DNA of 64,000 nt, from the NCBI GenBank assembly GCA_027491085.1, contig JAIXWW010000011.1, forward strand, positions 186,001-250,000, given 5' to 3'. The notes beneath the pieces were generated by a model, which worked only from the letters and a program-made list of their open reading frames with translations, did not search any database and was not told the origin of the DNA. This document shows, one piece after another, positions 56,606 through 64,000 of this stretch (position 1 is its first letter; the number at the start of each line of letters is the position of its first letter). Position numbers and translations under genes: made by a program. The stretch is from Bacteroidota bacterium (GTDB taxonomy: Bacteria; Bacteroidota; Bacteroidia; UKL13-3).

Positions 56606-58156
56606 TTACAAAGCAAATGCTTCTTTATTTTTATTAATCAAGCATTTGCCATCCATTTCTGTTGGTTGGTTTATGCCCATTAATGCCAATACAGTTGGAG
56701 CTAAATCGGCTAATTTTCCATTATTTAAATGATGTGTGTGTTCTGTTTCTACCAAAATACAAGGCACTTCATTAGTGGTGTGCGCTGTATTGGCCGAGCC
56801 ATCTTCGTTTAGCATAAATTCACCATTTCCATGGTCGGCAGTAATTAAAAACGAGTAGCCATTTTTTAAACCTTCAGGAACAATTCGTCCCAAACATTCA
56901 TCTACTTTTTCTACTGCTTTTATTTCGGCACTAATCACACCTGTATGTCCCACCATATCAGGATTTGCAAAATTTACCACCATAAAATCAGCTTCGTTTT
57001 TGGCTATTTCATCTAAGGTAAATTGACAAACACCTTCAGCATTCATTTCAGGTTTAAAATCGTAAGTGGGCACATCCTTTGGTGATGGTGCCATGTGGCG
57101 TGTTTCACCCGTAAATTCCTTTTCTTGTCCGCCACTAAAAAAGAAAGTTACATGCGGATATTTTTCGGTTTCGGCTATGCGCACTTGCTTTTTATTGTTG
57201 GTTTCCAACACTTCGCCTAAAGTATTATTTAACTCAATATCGGCAAACATTACCTCTACGTTTTTAAAGTTTTTATCGTAAGCTGTTAACGTAATGTATT
57301 TTAAAGGCAATTTTTTCATTTGCTGCTCTGCAAAATCTTCTTGCGTTAAAGCTTGTGTAATTTCGCGGCCTCTATCGGTTCTGAAGTTAAAACAAATAAC
57401 TACATCATCAGGACTAATAGTGGCTAAAGCATTGTTATTTTCATTTACACATACCAATGGTTTTAAAAACTCATCGGTTTCGCCTGCATCATATTTTTGC
57501 TGAATAGTTGCTAAAATATCGTTAGTTTTTTCGCCAGTTCCATTCACCATTAAATCATAAGCCAGCTTTACTCTCTCCCAACGTTTATCGCGGTCCATGG
57601 CGTAATACCTACCTATAACACTCGCCAATTTTCCATTGGTTTTTCCTAAATGTTGCAAAGTATCTTTTAAATAATTGATGCCATTATTGGGGTCAGTATC
57701 GCGGCCATCGGTAAAAGCGTGCAGATAAAAATCACTAAAATCAGCTTCTTTAAAAATAGAGCATAATCCTTTTAAATGATTTAAGCTGCTATGCACGCCA
57801 CCATCGCTTAATAAACCTATTAAATGGATTTTTTTGTGGTTGGTTTTTGCATATTCAATGGCATTTTTTAATACTGCAATTTCAGCTACTTTATTTTCGC
57901 GAAACATTTTATCAATCAATACCAACTGCTGATAAACCACCCTGCCCGCACCAATATTCATATGACCTACTTCGCTGTTTCCCATTTGCCCATCGGGCAA
58001 TCCAACCGACTCACCACTGGTTTTTAATAAGCAGTGTGGATTGGTTTTTATTAAATGATCAAAGTTTGGAGTATTAGCTAATTCAATAGCATTGCCTGGG
58101 TATTTGGTTCCTTGTCCCCAGCCATCTAAAATTAAAAGTATAACGCGCTTATTCAT
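56606..58156 (-). CDS. gpmI: 2,3-bisphosphoglycerate-independent phosphoglycerate mutase
   Basis: 516 residues. The metal site and nucleophile region are ILLILDGWGQG at the start and GLPDGQMGNSEVGHMNIGAGRVVYQ (the phosphorylated Ser in NSEVGH at about 62). Further blocks are HAFTDGRDTDPNNG, VIGRYYAMDRDKRWERV, VNFANPDMVGHTG and ITADHGN. It interconverts 3- and 2-phosphoglycerate in glycolysis, using two Mn ions. It is a single-gene unit; the 58157-58396 upstream region holds no gene. Confidence 0.98.
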   Translation of the reverse strand: MNKRVILLILDGWGQGTKYPGNAIELANTPNFDHLIKTNPHCLLKTSGESVGLPDGQMGNSEVGHMNIGAGRVVYQQLVLIDKMFRENKVAEIAVLKNAIEYAKTNHKKIHLIGLLSDGGVHSSLNHLKGLCSIFKEADFSDFYLHAFTDGRDTDPNNGINYLKDTLQHLGKTNGKLASVIGRYYAMDRDKRWERVKLAYDLMVNGTGEKTNDILATIQQKYDAGETDEFLKPLVCVNENNNALATISPDDVVICFNFRTDRGREITQALTQEDFAEQQMKKLPLKYITLTAYDKNFKNVEVMFADIELNNTLGEVLETNNKKQVRIAETEKYPHVTFFFSGGQEKEFTGETRHMAPSPKDVPTYDFKPEMNAEGVCQFTLDEIAKNEADFMVVNFANPDMVGHTGVISAEIKAVEKVDECLGRIVPEGLKNGYSFLITADHGNGEFMLNEDGSANTAHTTNEVPCILVETEHTHHLNNGKLADLAPTVLALMGINQPTEMDGKCLINKNKEAFAL

Positions 58157-58396
58157 GTTGCAATTTAATTATTATTTTAATGATTGAACAAGGATATTTG
58201 TTACAAAATTCCTATTTAAAAGCCAATTTTAAAATTGATTTAGGTAATCATTTTAGTAGAATCTATCATAAATTGCTTTTCACCCCTACTGTCTTATTAA
58301 TGTTATGATTGATGTATTAAGCAAATGTACTTCCATCTTAACTATTGATTTTAAAACTATTTTTAGTTAGTTAATTTAATTCAAACAGAGCTGCTT

Positions 58397-58948
58397 TTAA
58401 TCAATAATAATTGGGTATTTTAACAATAAACCCGACAAGCCTGAGGAAGCGAAACGGGCATTTTTCACCTTGTTTACTTCTAGGTCAATTCCATAATTAT
58501 AAGCTTTTCTAAAATCTACTTTTTCTAAAATACTCTGTTGGAAAACGGCCAATGTTAAATCGCATTCCACAAACCTAGATTCAGTTAAATCGGTTTCGTT
58601 AAAATCAACTTCTTTGATACTGCAATCTTTAAAAATTGTTTTCTTTATTTTCTTTTGATAAAACGAAGCAAAATCGAGGGTGCAGGTATCGAAGTTAAAC
58701 GATAATAAAAAGTCTTTACACCTACTGAAATCAATGCCTAATAACTTACAATTGATAAACTGCGCATTGTTAAATGCAGTATTATTTACCTTAACCAAAC
58801 TCATATCGCAGGTTTTAAAAGTACAATCAATAAAGGCTACTCCCGATAAATCAGCTTTAGATAAATTACAATCAGCAAATAGCACCGAATCGTATTCCAT
58901 ATTTGATAATTTACAATTCGAAAAATCTTTTCCTTGAATTGTTTCCAT
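58397..58948 (-). CDS. Pentapeptide-repeat protein
   Basis: 183 residues, no signal peptide. A(D/N)Lxx-type five-residue repeats run through most of its length (LSKADLSGVAFIDCTFKTCDMSLVKVNN, FNETDLTESRFVECDLTLAVFQQSILEKVDFRKA), which predicts a right-handed quadrilateral beta helix. Members such as Qnr mimic DNA and protect gyrase; most have no known role. Nothing here indicates quinolone protection. Confidence 0.9.
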   Translation of the reverse strand: METIQGKDFSNCKLSNMEYDSVLFADCNLSKADLSGVAFIDCTFKTCDMSLVKVNNTAFNNAQFINCKLLGIDFSRCKDFLLSFNFDTCTLDFASFYQKKIKKTIFKDCSIKEVDFNETDLTESRFVECDLTLAVFQQSILEKVDFRKAYNYGIDLEVNKVKNARFASSGLSGLLLKYPIIID

Positions 58949-58959
58949 GTTTTTTAAAA

Positions 58960-59182
58960 GTGTTTATGTGTTGGGGTGTTTAAGTGTTTATGTTTTGAAG
59001 AGTTGAGTTGTTGAAGTGTTAATGTGTTAAAGTTTAATTCTTAGTTTTTAGTACTTAGTTCATCACATCATCCACAGGCTAATTCTCGAAAGTTTTCGGA
59101 ACATGTGGCAATTCATAATTCGTAATTTATAATTCATCATTCAAAATCCAACATTCTTAATTCAGCATTCAAAAATCAAAAA
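58960..59182. repeat. Block of three word-permuted repeat families
   Basis: 58960-59033 repeats an approximately 8-base unit (AAGTGTTT, ATGTGTTG, GGGTGTTT, GTTGAAGT). 59036-59065 carries TTCTTAGTTTTTAGTACTTAG, shared with 33837-33917. 59108-59182 is made of AATTCATAATTCGTAATTTA and CATTCAAAATCCAACATTC words, also found at 19865-19918, 28940-28972 and 62722-63022. No ORF. Confidence 0.7.
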
Positions 59183-59863
59183 TCATAATTTAACAATGCG
59201 TCCATCTTCCATTTCAATAATGCGGTCGGTGCTGTTGGCAAATTCGTTATCATGGGTTACAATTAATAAGGTTTGCTTAAATTCTTGTGCTAGTTCTTGA
59301 AAAATATCGAATACAATTTTACCATTTTTTTTGTCCAAATTTCCTGTTGGTTCATCTCCCATAATTATCAATGGATCGTTAATCAAGGCGCGGGCTATGG
59401 CTACACGCTGTTTTTGCCCGCCCGAAAGTTGATTGGCCATTTTGTGGGCTTCGTTTTCAATGCCTAAAATCTTCAATTTTTGCATGGCTCTGTGTTCTAC
59501 TTCTTCTTCCGAGTATTTGCCTAGTTTCAAACCCGGCAACATCACATTGCGCAGCACACTGAACTCGTTTAACAAATAATGAAACTGAAATACAAAACCT
59601 ATTTTTTCGTTGCGCACCAAAGCCAACTGACCTTCTTTTTTATTCCTAGTGCTTTCGCCATCTATCAATAACTCGCCCTGAAAATCGGTATCCATGGTTG
59701 ATAAAATATAAAGCAAGGTTGACTTGCCACAGCCTGATTTTCCTATTACCGACACAAACTCGCCTTTATTAACCGTAAAGTTGATGTCTTTTAAAATTTG
59801 AATGGTAATAGGGTCGTGAAAACTTTTGTTAATTCCCTTTGCTTGTAATACTATTTGGCTCAT
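59183..59863 (-). CDS. ABC transporter ATPase, MacB/LolD type
   Basis: 226 residues. Walker [15 protein letters not shown] (about 42), Q-loop [22 protein letters not shown], signature [15 protein letters not shown] (about 142), Walker [14 protein letters not shown] and H-loop VTHDNEFAN are intact. The [11 protein letters not shown] pattern is characteristic of the LolD/MacB group. It drives the permease encoded immediately upstream in transcription order; their genes are 1 base apart. Confidence 0.96.
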   Translation of the reverse strand: MSQIVLQAKGINKSFHDPITIQILKDINFTVNKGEFVSVIGKSGCGKSTLLYILSTMDTDFQGELLIDGESTRNKKEGQLALVRNEKIGFVFQFHYLLNEFSVLRNVMLPGLKLGKYSEEEVEHRAMQKLKILGIENEAHKMANQLSGGQKQRVAIARALINDPLIIMGDEPTGNLDKKNGKIVFDIFQELAQEFKQTLLIVTHDNEFANSTDRIIEMEDGRIVKL

Positions 59864-59864
59864 A

Positions 59865-61124
59865 TTATTTTCCTCTTATTATTACTACAGGGTCTATTTT
59901 ACTGGCTTTGCGCGCAGGAAATAAACCAGCAAAGTAGGTGGTGATTAACGAAAAGGTAATGCCTATGGTATAAAACTTAGGATTGTAATTAATAGGATAA
60001 GTTTTAATAGTAGGTAATGAAGCTGTATTAAACGGAATTTGATCAATAAGAGACGACAACCCAAAACCGAACAAAAGCCCTACCAAACCACCAAAAAAAC
60101 CAATGCTTAAAGCTATTACCACAAATATGGTATTTACATCTTTACCCGAAAAACCTGTGGCTTTTAAAATGGCAATGGAATCCATTTTTTCGTAAATCAT
60201 CATGTTTAAAATATTGTAAATACCAAAACCGGCCACTATTAAAAGCGTTATTCCTACTGCATACGAAATCAATGTTCTTATAGAACTTCCAGTTTCAAAC
60301 TGTGAGTTAGCTGTTTGAATATCTTCGGCATCTATTCCAAAAGTATTGGCATATTCTTTAGCCAATATAGGTGCAGTGGTCATGTCGTTCAATTTAACTT
60401 GAATATCGGTAATGTAATTACTCGACTTACCTAATAATTTCTGAGTGGTAGTTAACGAGCAATAACTTTGTACTTTATCTAACTCAACCAATCCCGATTG
60501 AAAAAAGCCAACTACTTTCAACTGAATTCTATCGCCTTTAGGAGTAGTAATTTGTATCACATCGCCAATATTAGCCAACATTTTTTCGGCAGCTCCTTTA
60601 CCTAAAATAATGCTATTAGGCACATTCAGTAAATCAATATAATTGCCCGCAGTTACATAATCGTTAAAGAAAAATAACTTGTTTTCAGCTTCTACATCTA
60701 TGCCATTTATAACACCTGTAATGTCAATAGCACCCACATTGTAAAACACTTGCGCTATAATTTTAGGTGCAATGCCTTTTACCCTGTTATCGCTATGCAA
60801 TGCTTTTAAAATGGCTCCATTATTATAAATTTCTTGCCTGGCATTACTTGGTTTTATAGAATGTATAAAATGATAACTGCTTTTAAATTTATCCGACAAA
60901 TCAATAGGTTGGTCTTTGGTGGCTTTTATTTCGTTAAACAATTTGATATGTGCAGTTCGGTTTAAAATCAAACCATCCAACAAATCGTTAAGGCCGCTCA
61001 TAAAACTAAGCAAAGTAATAAACATGGTAATGCTAAAAGTTACTCCAATGGCTGCTACCAATGTTTGTCGCCACCGCGCTAATAACAGCGATTTGGCTAT
61101 GGTTAAAAGTAATTTGATGTTCAT
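59865..61124 (-). CDS. MacB/FtsX-type ABC transporter permease
   Basis: 419 residues. The N-terminal membrane helix (about 20-42) is followed by a large periplasmic MacB_PCD domain (about 43-280) and three C-terminal helices of the FtsX fold (IRTLISYAVGITLLIVAGFGIYNILNMMIYEKMDSIAILKATGFSGKDV). The C-terminus LFPARKASKIDPVVIIRGK is the standard family end. It is the mechanotransducing partner of the ATPase. The preceding gene's stop overlaps its start at 61124. LolCE-like lipoprotein transport is an alternative to efflux. Confidence 0.94.
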   Translation of the reverse strand: MNIKLLLTIAKSLLLARWRQTLVAAIGVTFSITMFITLLSFMSGLNDLLDGLILNRTAHIKLFNEIKATKDQPIDLSDKFKSSYHFIHSIKPSNARQEIYNNGAILKALHSDNRVKGIAPKIIAQVFYNVGAIDITGVINGIDVEAENKLFFFNDYVTAGNYIDLLNVPNSIILGKGAAEKMLANIGDVIQITTPKGDRIQLKVVGFFQSGLVELDKVQSYCSLTTTQKLLGKSSNYITDIQVKLNDMTTAPILAKEYANTFGIDAEDIQTANSQFETGSSIRTLISYAVGITLLIVAGFGIYNILNMMIYEKMDSIAILKATGFSGKDVNTIFVVIALSIGFFGGLVGLLFGFGLSSLIDQIPFNTASLPTIKTYPINYNPKFYTIGITFSLITTYFAGLFPARKASKIDPVVIIRGK

Positions 61125-62206
61125 TATTTGGCAGGTACTATTAATTCGTCAGCTACTGAAACACCACTTAAAATTTCAACCATTTTATAATCTTTCAAAC
61201 CAATTTTTACTGCTATTTTATCGCCTTTGGCATTAGTTACAAAACCATCATCGCTTACCACATTACGAGGCAGGGTAATTACATTTTTTTTAGTTTGAAT
61301 TACAATATTGGCTTCGGCAGTAAGGTTTGGATACAATTTTTGCGGCTTTTTGGTAAACTTAGCTTCCACTAAAAAAGTTTTGGTTCTTTCGTTCATAATG
61401 GGGTTAATTTTACTCACCGTAGCCTCATACACTTGGCCTTTGTAACTATCTAACGATATTAAAACCAATTGCCCTAATTGCACCTTTACAATATCGTATT
61501 CGTCTATTTGCAACTCCAATTTAAAATCGTTGGCCGATCCAATAATGGCAATGGGTGTTTGATTATTTACCATTTCGCCTTTTTCTTTTAAAATGCTATA
61601 CACCTTGCCTTCTATTTCGCTTTTAACCACAAAATCGTTGAGCTGCTTTTGGGCAATGCTTAAGTTTTTTTGCGCCTGTTGCGATGTAAACTGTAACTGA
61701 CGTTTTAAATCTTGGTACTTAATTAAAGCCGATAAATACGTGGTTTTGGAGTTTTGAAAAGCCAATTCGCGTTGATCTAAATCGTTTTGAGAGCCTACTT
61801 GCTGTTTCCATAAATTTTGCTGACGCACATATAACGATGAATCGGTTAAAAACTTAGCCTTTGTTAAATCTATGGTATTTTTTAAATCGTTTAACTTGCT
61901 TTGGTTAGCACTAAAATCGTTAAAGCCTACGGCAAGTTTGGCATTTTCTGAATTTAATTTTGAGGTTTCGTTTTGAACCGAAACCAAAGGCGTATTTAAT
62001 TGTACCAAACTACCTTCGGTTACCATTATTTGATTGATAATGCCACTAACGGTAGCATAAACTTGGTATTGATTTTCGGCCTTAATGGTACCTGATGCAT
62101 ATACCGATTCTGTAATATCTTGTTGAATTGGTTTAATCTTTTCAACCTTTTTTTTGCAAGCCGTAAAAACGGAAACTATAACTATTGCAAACACCCATTT
62201 TTTCAT
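61124..62206 (-). CDS. HlyD/RND-type periplasmic adaptor lipoprotein
   Basis: 360 residues. The lipoprotein signal MKKWVFAIVIVSVFTAC acylates Cys17. The lipoyl half-motifs, coiled-coil hairpin (about 75-195, ESAKLAVGFNDFSANQSKLNDLKNTIDLTKAK...TSQQAQKNLSIAQKQLNDF) and beta-barrel domain (PIMNERTKTFLVEAKFTKKPQKLYPNLTAEANIVIQT) match MacA-type adaptors. It bridges the MacB-like permease and an outer-membrane channel. No TolC-like gene is adjacent. First gene of the operon; its -7 element ends 4 bases before the ATG. Confidence 0.93.
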   Translation of the reverse strand: MKKWVFAIVIVSVFTACKKKVEKIKPIQQDITESVYASGTIKAENQYQVYATVSGIINQIMVTEGSLVQLNTPLVSVQNETSKLNSENAKLAVGFNDFSANQSKLNDLKNTIDLTKAKFLTDSSLYVRQQNLWKQQVGSQNDLDQRELAFQNSKTTYLSALIKYQDLKRQLQFTSQQAQKNLSIAQKQLNDFVVKSEIEGKVYSILKEKGEMVNNQTPIAIIGSANDFKLELQIDEYDIVKVQLGQLVLISLDSYKGQVYEATVSKINPIMNERTKTFLVEAKFTKKPQKLYPNLTAEANIVIQTKKNVITLPRNVVSDDGFVTNAKGDKIAVKIGLKDYKMVEILSGVSVADELIVPAK

Positions 62207-62210
62207 AGTT

Positions 62211-62218
62211 CAAAAGTA
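62211..62218 (-). promoter_or_regulatory. Promoter -7 element for the exporter operon, near-leaderless
   Basis: On the minus strand TACTTTTG matches TAnnTTTG and ends 4 bases before the ATG at 62206. Confidence 0.65.
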
Positions 62219-63143
62219 TCGTTTAAATTTATATAACATTATGATGTGGGTCAGTAAAAAAGTGTATGTTGGATTGTTTCGGCTGCTGGCTGTTTGCTTC
62301 TAGCTTCTGGCTTCTGGCTGTTAGCATGGCCATACAGAGGAATAGCCTGTCACACCAACAATATTGAAAGTCATGCAGAAGTCTTGCAAAGCGGGATGCT
62401 TTGCTTTAACTAATTACTTTCCATTAACATTAACATTGTCAACATCAAACATCATTGCGATCACGCCAAAGCGTGAGAAACAATCTCAAGCGAGCTTTTG
62501 CATTTCATAACTTGAGATCGCTTCGTTCCTCGCGATGACGCTAAATTCAACATCTATCATCCTAAAATCCACGCCCAGTCATGCAGAAGGCATCTCCTTA
62601 ACAAGGGATAATCATTGCTTTCGTATTCAGTTGCCTGCCGTTGTTCGGTCGCTGAGAGAAGCCCGATAGCTATCGGACGAAGCGCCAACAACACTTTGAG
62701 ACTATATCATTCCTTCATTTAACTGAATTCATATTCAACATTCAACATTCCTAAATCCGCATTACGTATCGGTTATTCAACTACTTCGTAGTTGCTTGTG
62801 TTGCTTGTTTCATTGACCACGAATTTCATTCGTGGTTATTCAAATTAAACCCCTTCAGGGTTTTGATAACCTTGCTGTTATACATTTGCAACTGAATTCA
62901 TATTCCGAACTTCACATTCCGTTACCTTTCTGCCGTTGTTGCGTCTCCCGACCAACAACACTTTGATATTATAACATTCCTTCATTTACAATCGAATTCA
63001 AATTCCGAAATCCGCATTCCTTTGTTCTCTGCATTAACATGTAAACCAAACACCTATTAAAACTACACAATTGTTTTTAACTAAAATTTAAAATTAACTT
63101 GTTTTAATAGGTGTAATAAATATGTTTGTATTTGAAAAAGTCT
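62219..63143. repeat. Gene-free mosaic of palindromes and degenerate repeats
   Basis: No ORF of substance. From left to right it holds: GCTTCTAGCTTCTGGC words (62281-62329); a TCATTGCGA...TCGCGATGA palindrome with AATCTCAAG/CTTGAGATC inner arms (62452-62538); CCGATAGCTATCGG (62663-62676); two copies of a CCGTTGTT...CCAACAACACTTTGA unit (62637-62697 and 62933-62974) each followed by CATTCCTTCATTTA; three hairpins in a row (62778-62794, 62816-62836, 62847-62863); and a 14-base-arm inverted repeat at 63050-63114. Confidence 0.8.
63050..63114. repeat. Long inverted repeat ACACCTATTAAAAC...GTTTTAATAGGTGT
   Basis: Perfect 14-base arms at 63050-63063 and 63101-63114 around a 37-base AT-rich spacer. 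Confidence 0.9.
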
Positions 63144-63190
63144 TTTTATGAGACCTATCTGACCAAATAAGGCAGATAGGTCTTATAAAA
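63144..63190. terminator. Large symmetric hairpin (bidirectional terminator-like)
   Basis: TTTTATGAGACCTATCTG pairs with CAGATAGGTCTTATAAAA (one G-T position), with an inner CC/GG pair. The arms end in T and A runs, so either strand could terminate. It lies directly ahead of the cassette boundary at 63207. Confidence 0.8.
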
Positions 63191-63206
63191 TGAGACATAT
63201 ATATAA

Positions 63207-63216
63207 GTTAGCAGCC
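63207..63216 (+). other. Cassette boundary GTTAGCAGCC (attC right-end-like)
   Basis: GTTAGCAGCC is the exact reverse complement of GGCTGCTAAC at 63884-63893. The two sequences bracket the 63263-63868 gene, as the ends of an integron gene cassette would. GTTAGCA is one base off the GTTRRRY core. Confidence 0.5.
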
Positions 63217-63262
63217 ATTTTATGAACGACACTGAAACAACCGATAAATAAGATTTATTGAA

Positions 63263-63868
63263 ATGAAAAAAGGATGTTTAATAACAATTTTAGTTTTTGT
63301 CGTACTTGCTGCTATTTTTATTTATGGTTTGTCAACAGCATTTGACCCACAATATGACAAAGCAGAAATAAAACAAAACATAGGCGGGACACTTGTCTGT
63401 AATTCTGTTTACAACGCAGACCACCATTCTTGGCAGTATGATGTTTCTTATAAATACAAAATCAACAATGACAGTCTTGTTGACATTGGAAGTGGGACAT
63501 ACTATGGTAGAGAATGGAACAAGGATGAACAACTAATACAATATAAGAACTGGACAATTTTGAAAACGGGAGGTTGGATTGGTACGGACAAAGTTATTAT
63601 TGGCGACTTAAAGACTAAGCAATGGAAGGAATATGAATTCACCCCAGAAAACATTGAAAAAGAAAATCTATGGCTAAACTCAAAAACACAATCTCTTTTA
63701 AACTGGTGTTGTTCGGAGACCTTCATAGACAAAATAAGCAACGGACAAATCATAATAAACTATAAGTTTCGGACAAGTAAAAAGCAAACAAATGAATACG
63801 GTCAGAGAAAAATTTATTACACAATTAACGAGTTGACAGGACAACCGACAATGACTAAAATTGAATAA
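63263..63868 (+). CDS. Accessory single-helix membrane protein in a cassette-like unit
   Basis: 201 residues. One membrane helix at about 5-25 (CLITILVFVVLAAIFIYGL) is followed by a soluble domain rich in aromatic and charged residues (YNADHHSWQYDVSYKYKINNDSLVDIGSGTYYGREWNKDEQL, LLNWCCSETFIDKISNGQIIINYKFRTSKKQ). No family recognised. Eight of its ten Asp codons are GAC, unlike mutL and other core genes here where GAT dominates, which points to recent transfer. It is bracketed by GTTAGCAGCC and GGCTGCTAAC and followed by an attC-like palindrome. Confidence 0.75.
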   Translation: MKKGCLITILVFVVLAAIFIYGLSTAFDPQYDKAEIKQNIGGTLVCNSVYNADHHSWQYDVSYKYKINNDSLVDIGSGTYYGREWNKDEQLIQYKNWTILKTGGWIGTDKVIIGDLKTKQWKEYEFTPENIEKENLWLNSKTQSLLNWCCSETFIDKISNGQIIINYKFRTSKKQTNEYGQRKIYYTINELTGQPTMTKIE

Positions 63869-63883
63869 TGAACAAATAAAAAC

Positions 63884-64000
63884 GGCTGCTAACAGGCGTT
63901 TGGCAAAAAAGCGGGTTCAGTGCTTAAATGAAGCTTTGTGCTTCGAATCAAGTTCAGTGCTGACAGACAGTTTAGTGCTTCGAAATCCGCTTCTTCGCCA
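63884..64000. other. attC-like imperfect palindrome (continues beyond window)
   Basis: It starts GGCTGCTAACAGGCGTTTGG. TGGCAAAAAAGCGG (63901-63914) pairs with CCGCTTCTTCGCCA (63987-64000) with two mismatches, around a 72-base spacer containing GTTCAGTGCT twice and GTTTAGTGCT once. The pairing implies that the missing right end reads close to AACGCCTGTTAGCAGCC. Size and layout resemble the long attC sites of chromosomal integrons. Confidence 0.5.

Noticed and set aside
58960..59182. Possible CRISPR array
   Set aside because: The repeats are short, degenerate and permuted, with no constant-length repeat and unique spacers and no cas genes nearby.

Overview
The window is chromosomal DNA from an AT-rich member of the Bacteroidota. 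I infer this from several signs: type IX secretion (T9SS) C-terminal sorting domains on four proteins, Bacteroidota -7 promoter elements (TAnnTTTG) ahead of many genes, DUF4465, DUF6913, DUF2834 and DUF3127 family proteins, a LytS/LytTR pair with a two-component-regulator beta-propeller, and LPS genes (lpxH-like, waaA). The lineage within the phylum (for example Chitinophagales or Sphingobacteriales) cannot be fixed from this window. Gene density is high, and most of it is housekeeping chromosome with small operons.

Layout. 1-5830: a minus-strand vitamin B12 acquisition operon with its own promoter, a cobalamin riboswitch, a BtuB-like TonB receptor, a tandem DUF4465 protein and a second secreted protein (both with T9SS tails), and a BtuG-like beta-propeller lipoprotein cut by the window edge. 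5965-9499: mutL and two rhomboid proteases. 9570-12898 (minus): asd, an exported protein, an LpxH-type phosphatase and a LUD-domain protein. 13059-19563: map, an agmatinase-type ureohydrolase, lgt, a small membrane protein, comEC and a crotonase. 19662-21973: tRNA-Cys and groES-groEL. 22257-27638: an ECF sigma factor with a fused anti-sigma/beta-barrel partner, mtaB, a peroxiredoxin and a TPR lipoprotein. 27782-31576: tyrosine catabolism (hmgA, hppD) with a lipoprotein and a YhcG/DUF1016 nuclease between them. 31732-38733: LOG protein, diacylglycerol kinase, a barrel protein, atpDC, a T9SS cargo protein with a 19-base homopolymer, a Fur-family regulator and purA. 38880-46309: a Fic protein, a tyrosine phosphatase, the LytS/LytTR pair, a DUF2834 protein and uvrC. 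46485-55484: a DUF3127 OB-fold protein with an SSB-like tail, a geranylgeranyl-reductase-type flavoprotein, DUF6913, a barrel protein, waaA, a T9SS protein, dxs and hutU. 55538-62206: two unknown exported or anchored proteins between twin terminators, gpmI, a pentapeptide-repeat protein and a three-gene MacAB-type ABC exporter. 62207-64000: a 1 kb gene-free patchwork of palindromes and degenerate repeats, then an accessory gene in a cassette-like unit that ends in an attC-like palindrome running off the window.

The strongest leads are the riboswitch-controlled B12 operon whose accessory proteins carry T9SS tails, the integron-like gene cassette at the right edge, repeated cases of promoter -7 elements 4-7 bases before the start codon (predicting leaderless mRNAs), intergenic word-permuted repeats, and a 19-T tract inside a signal-peptide coding region. 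All function calls come from reading motifs by eye; no database search was possible.
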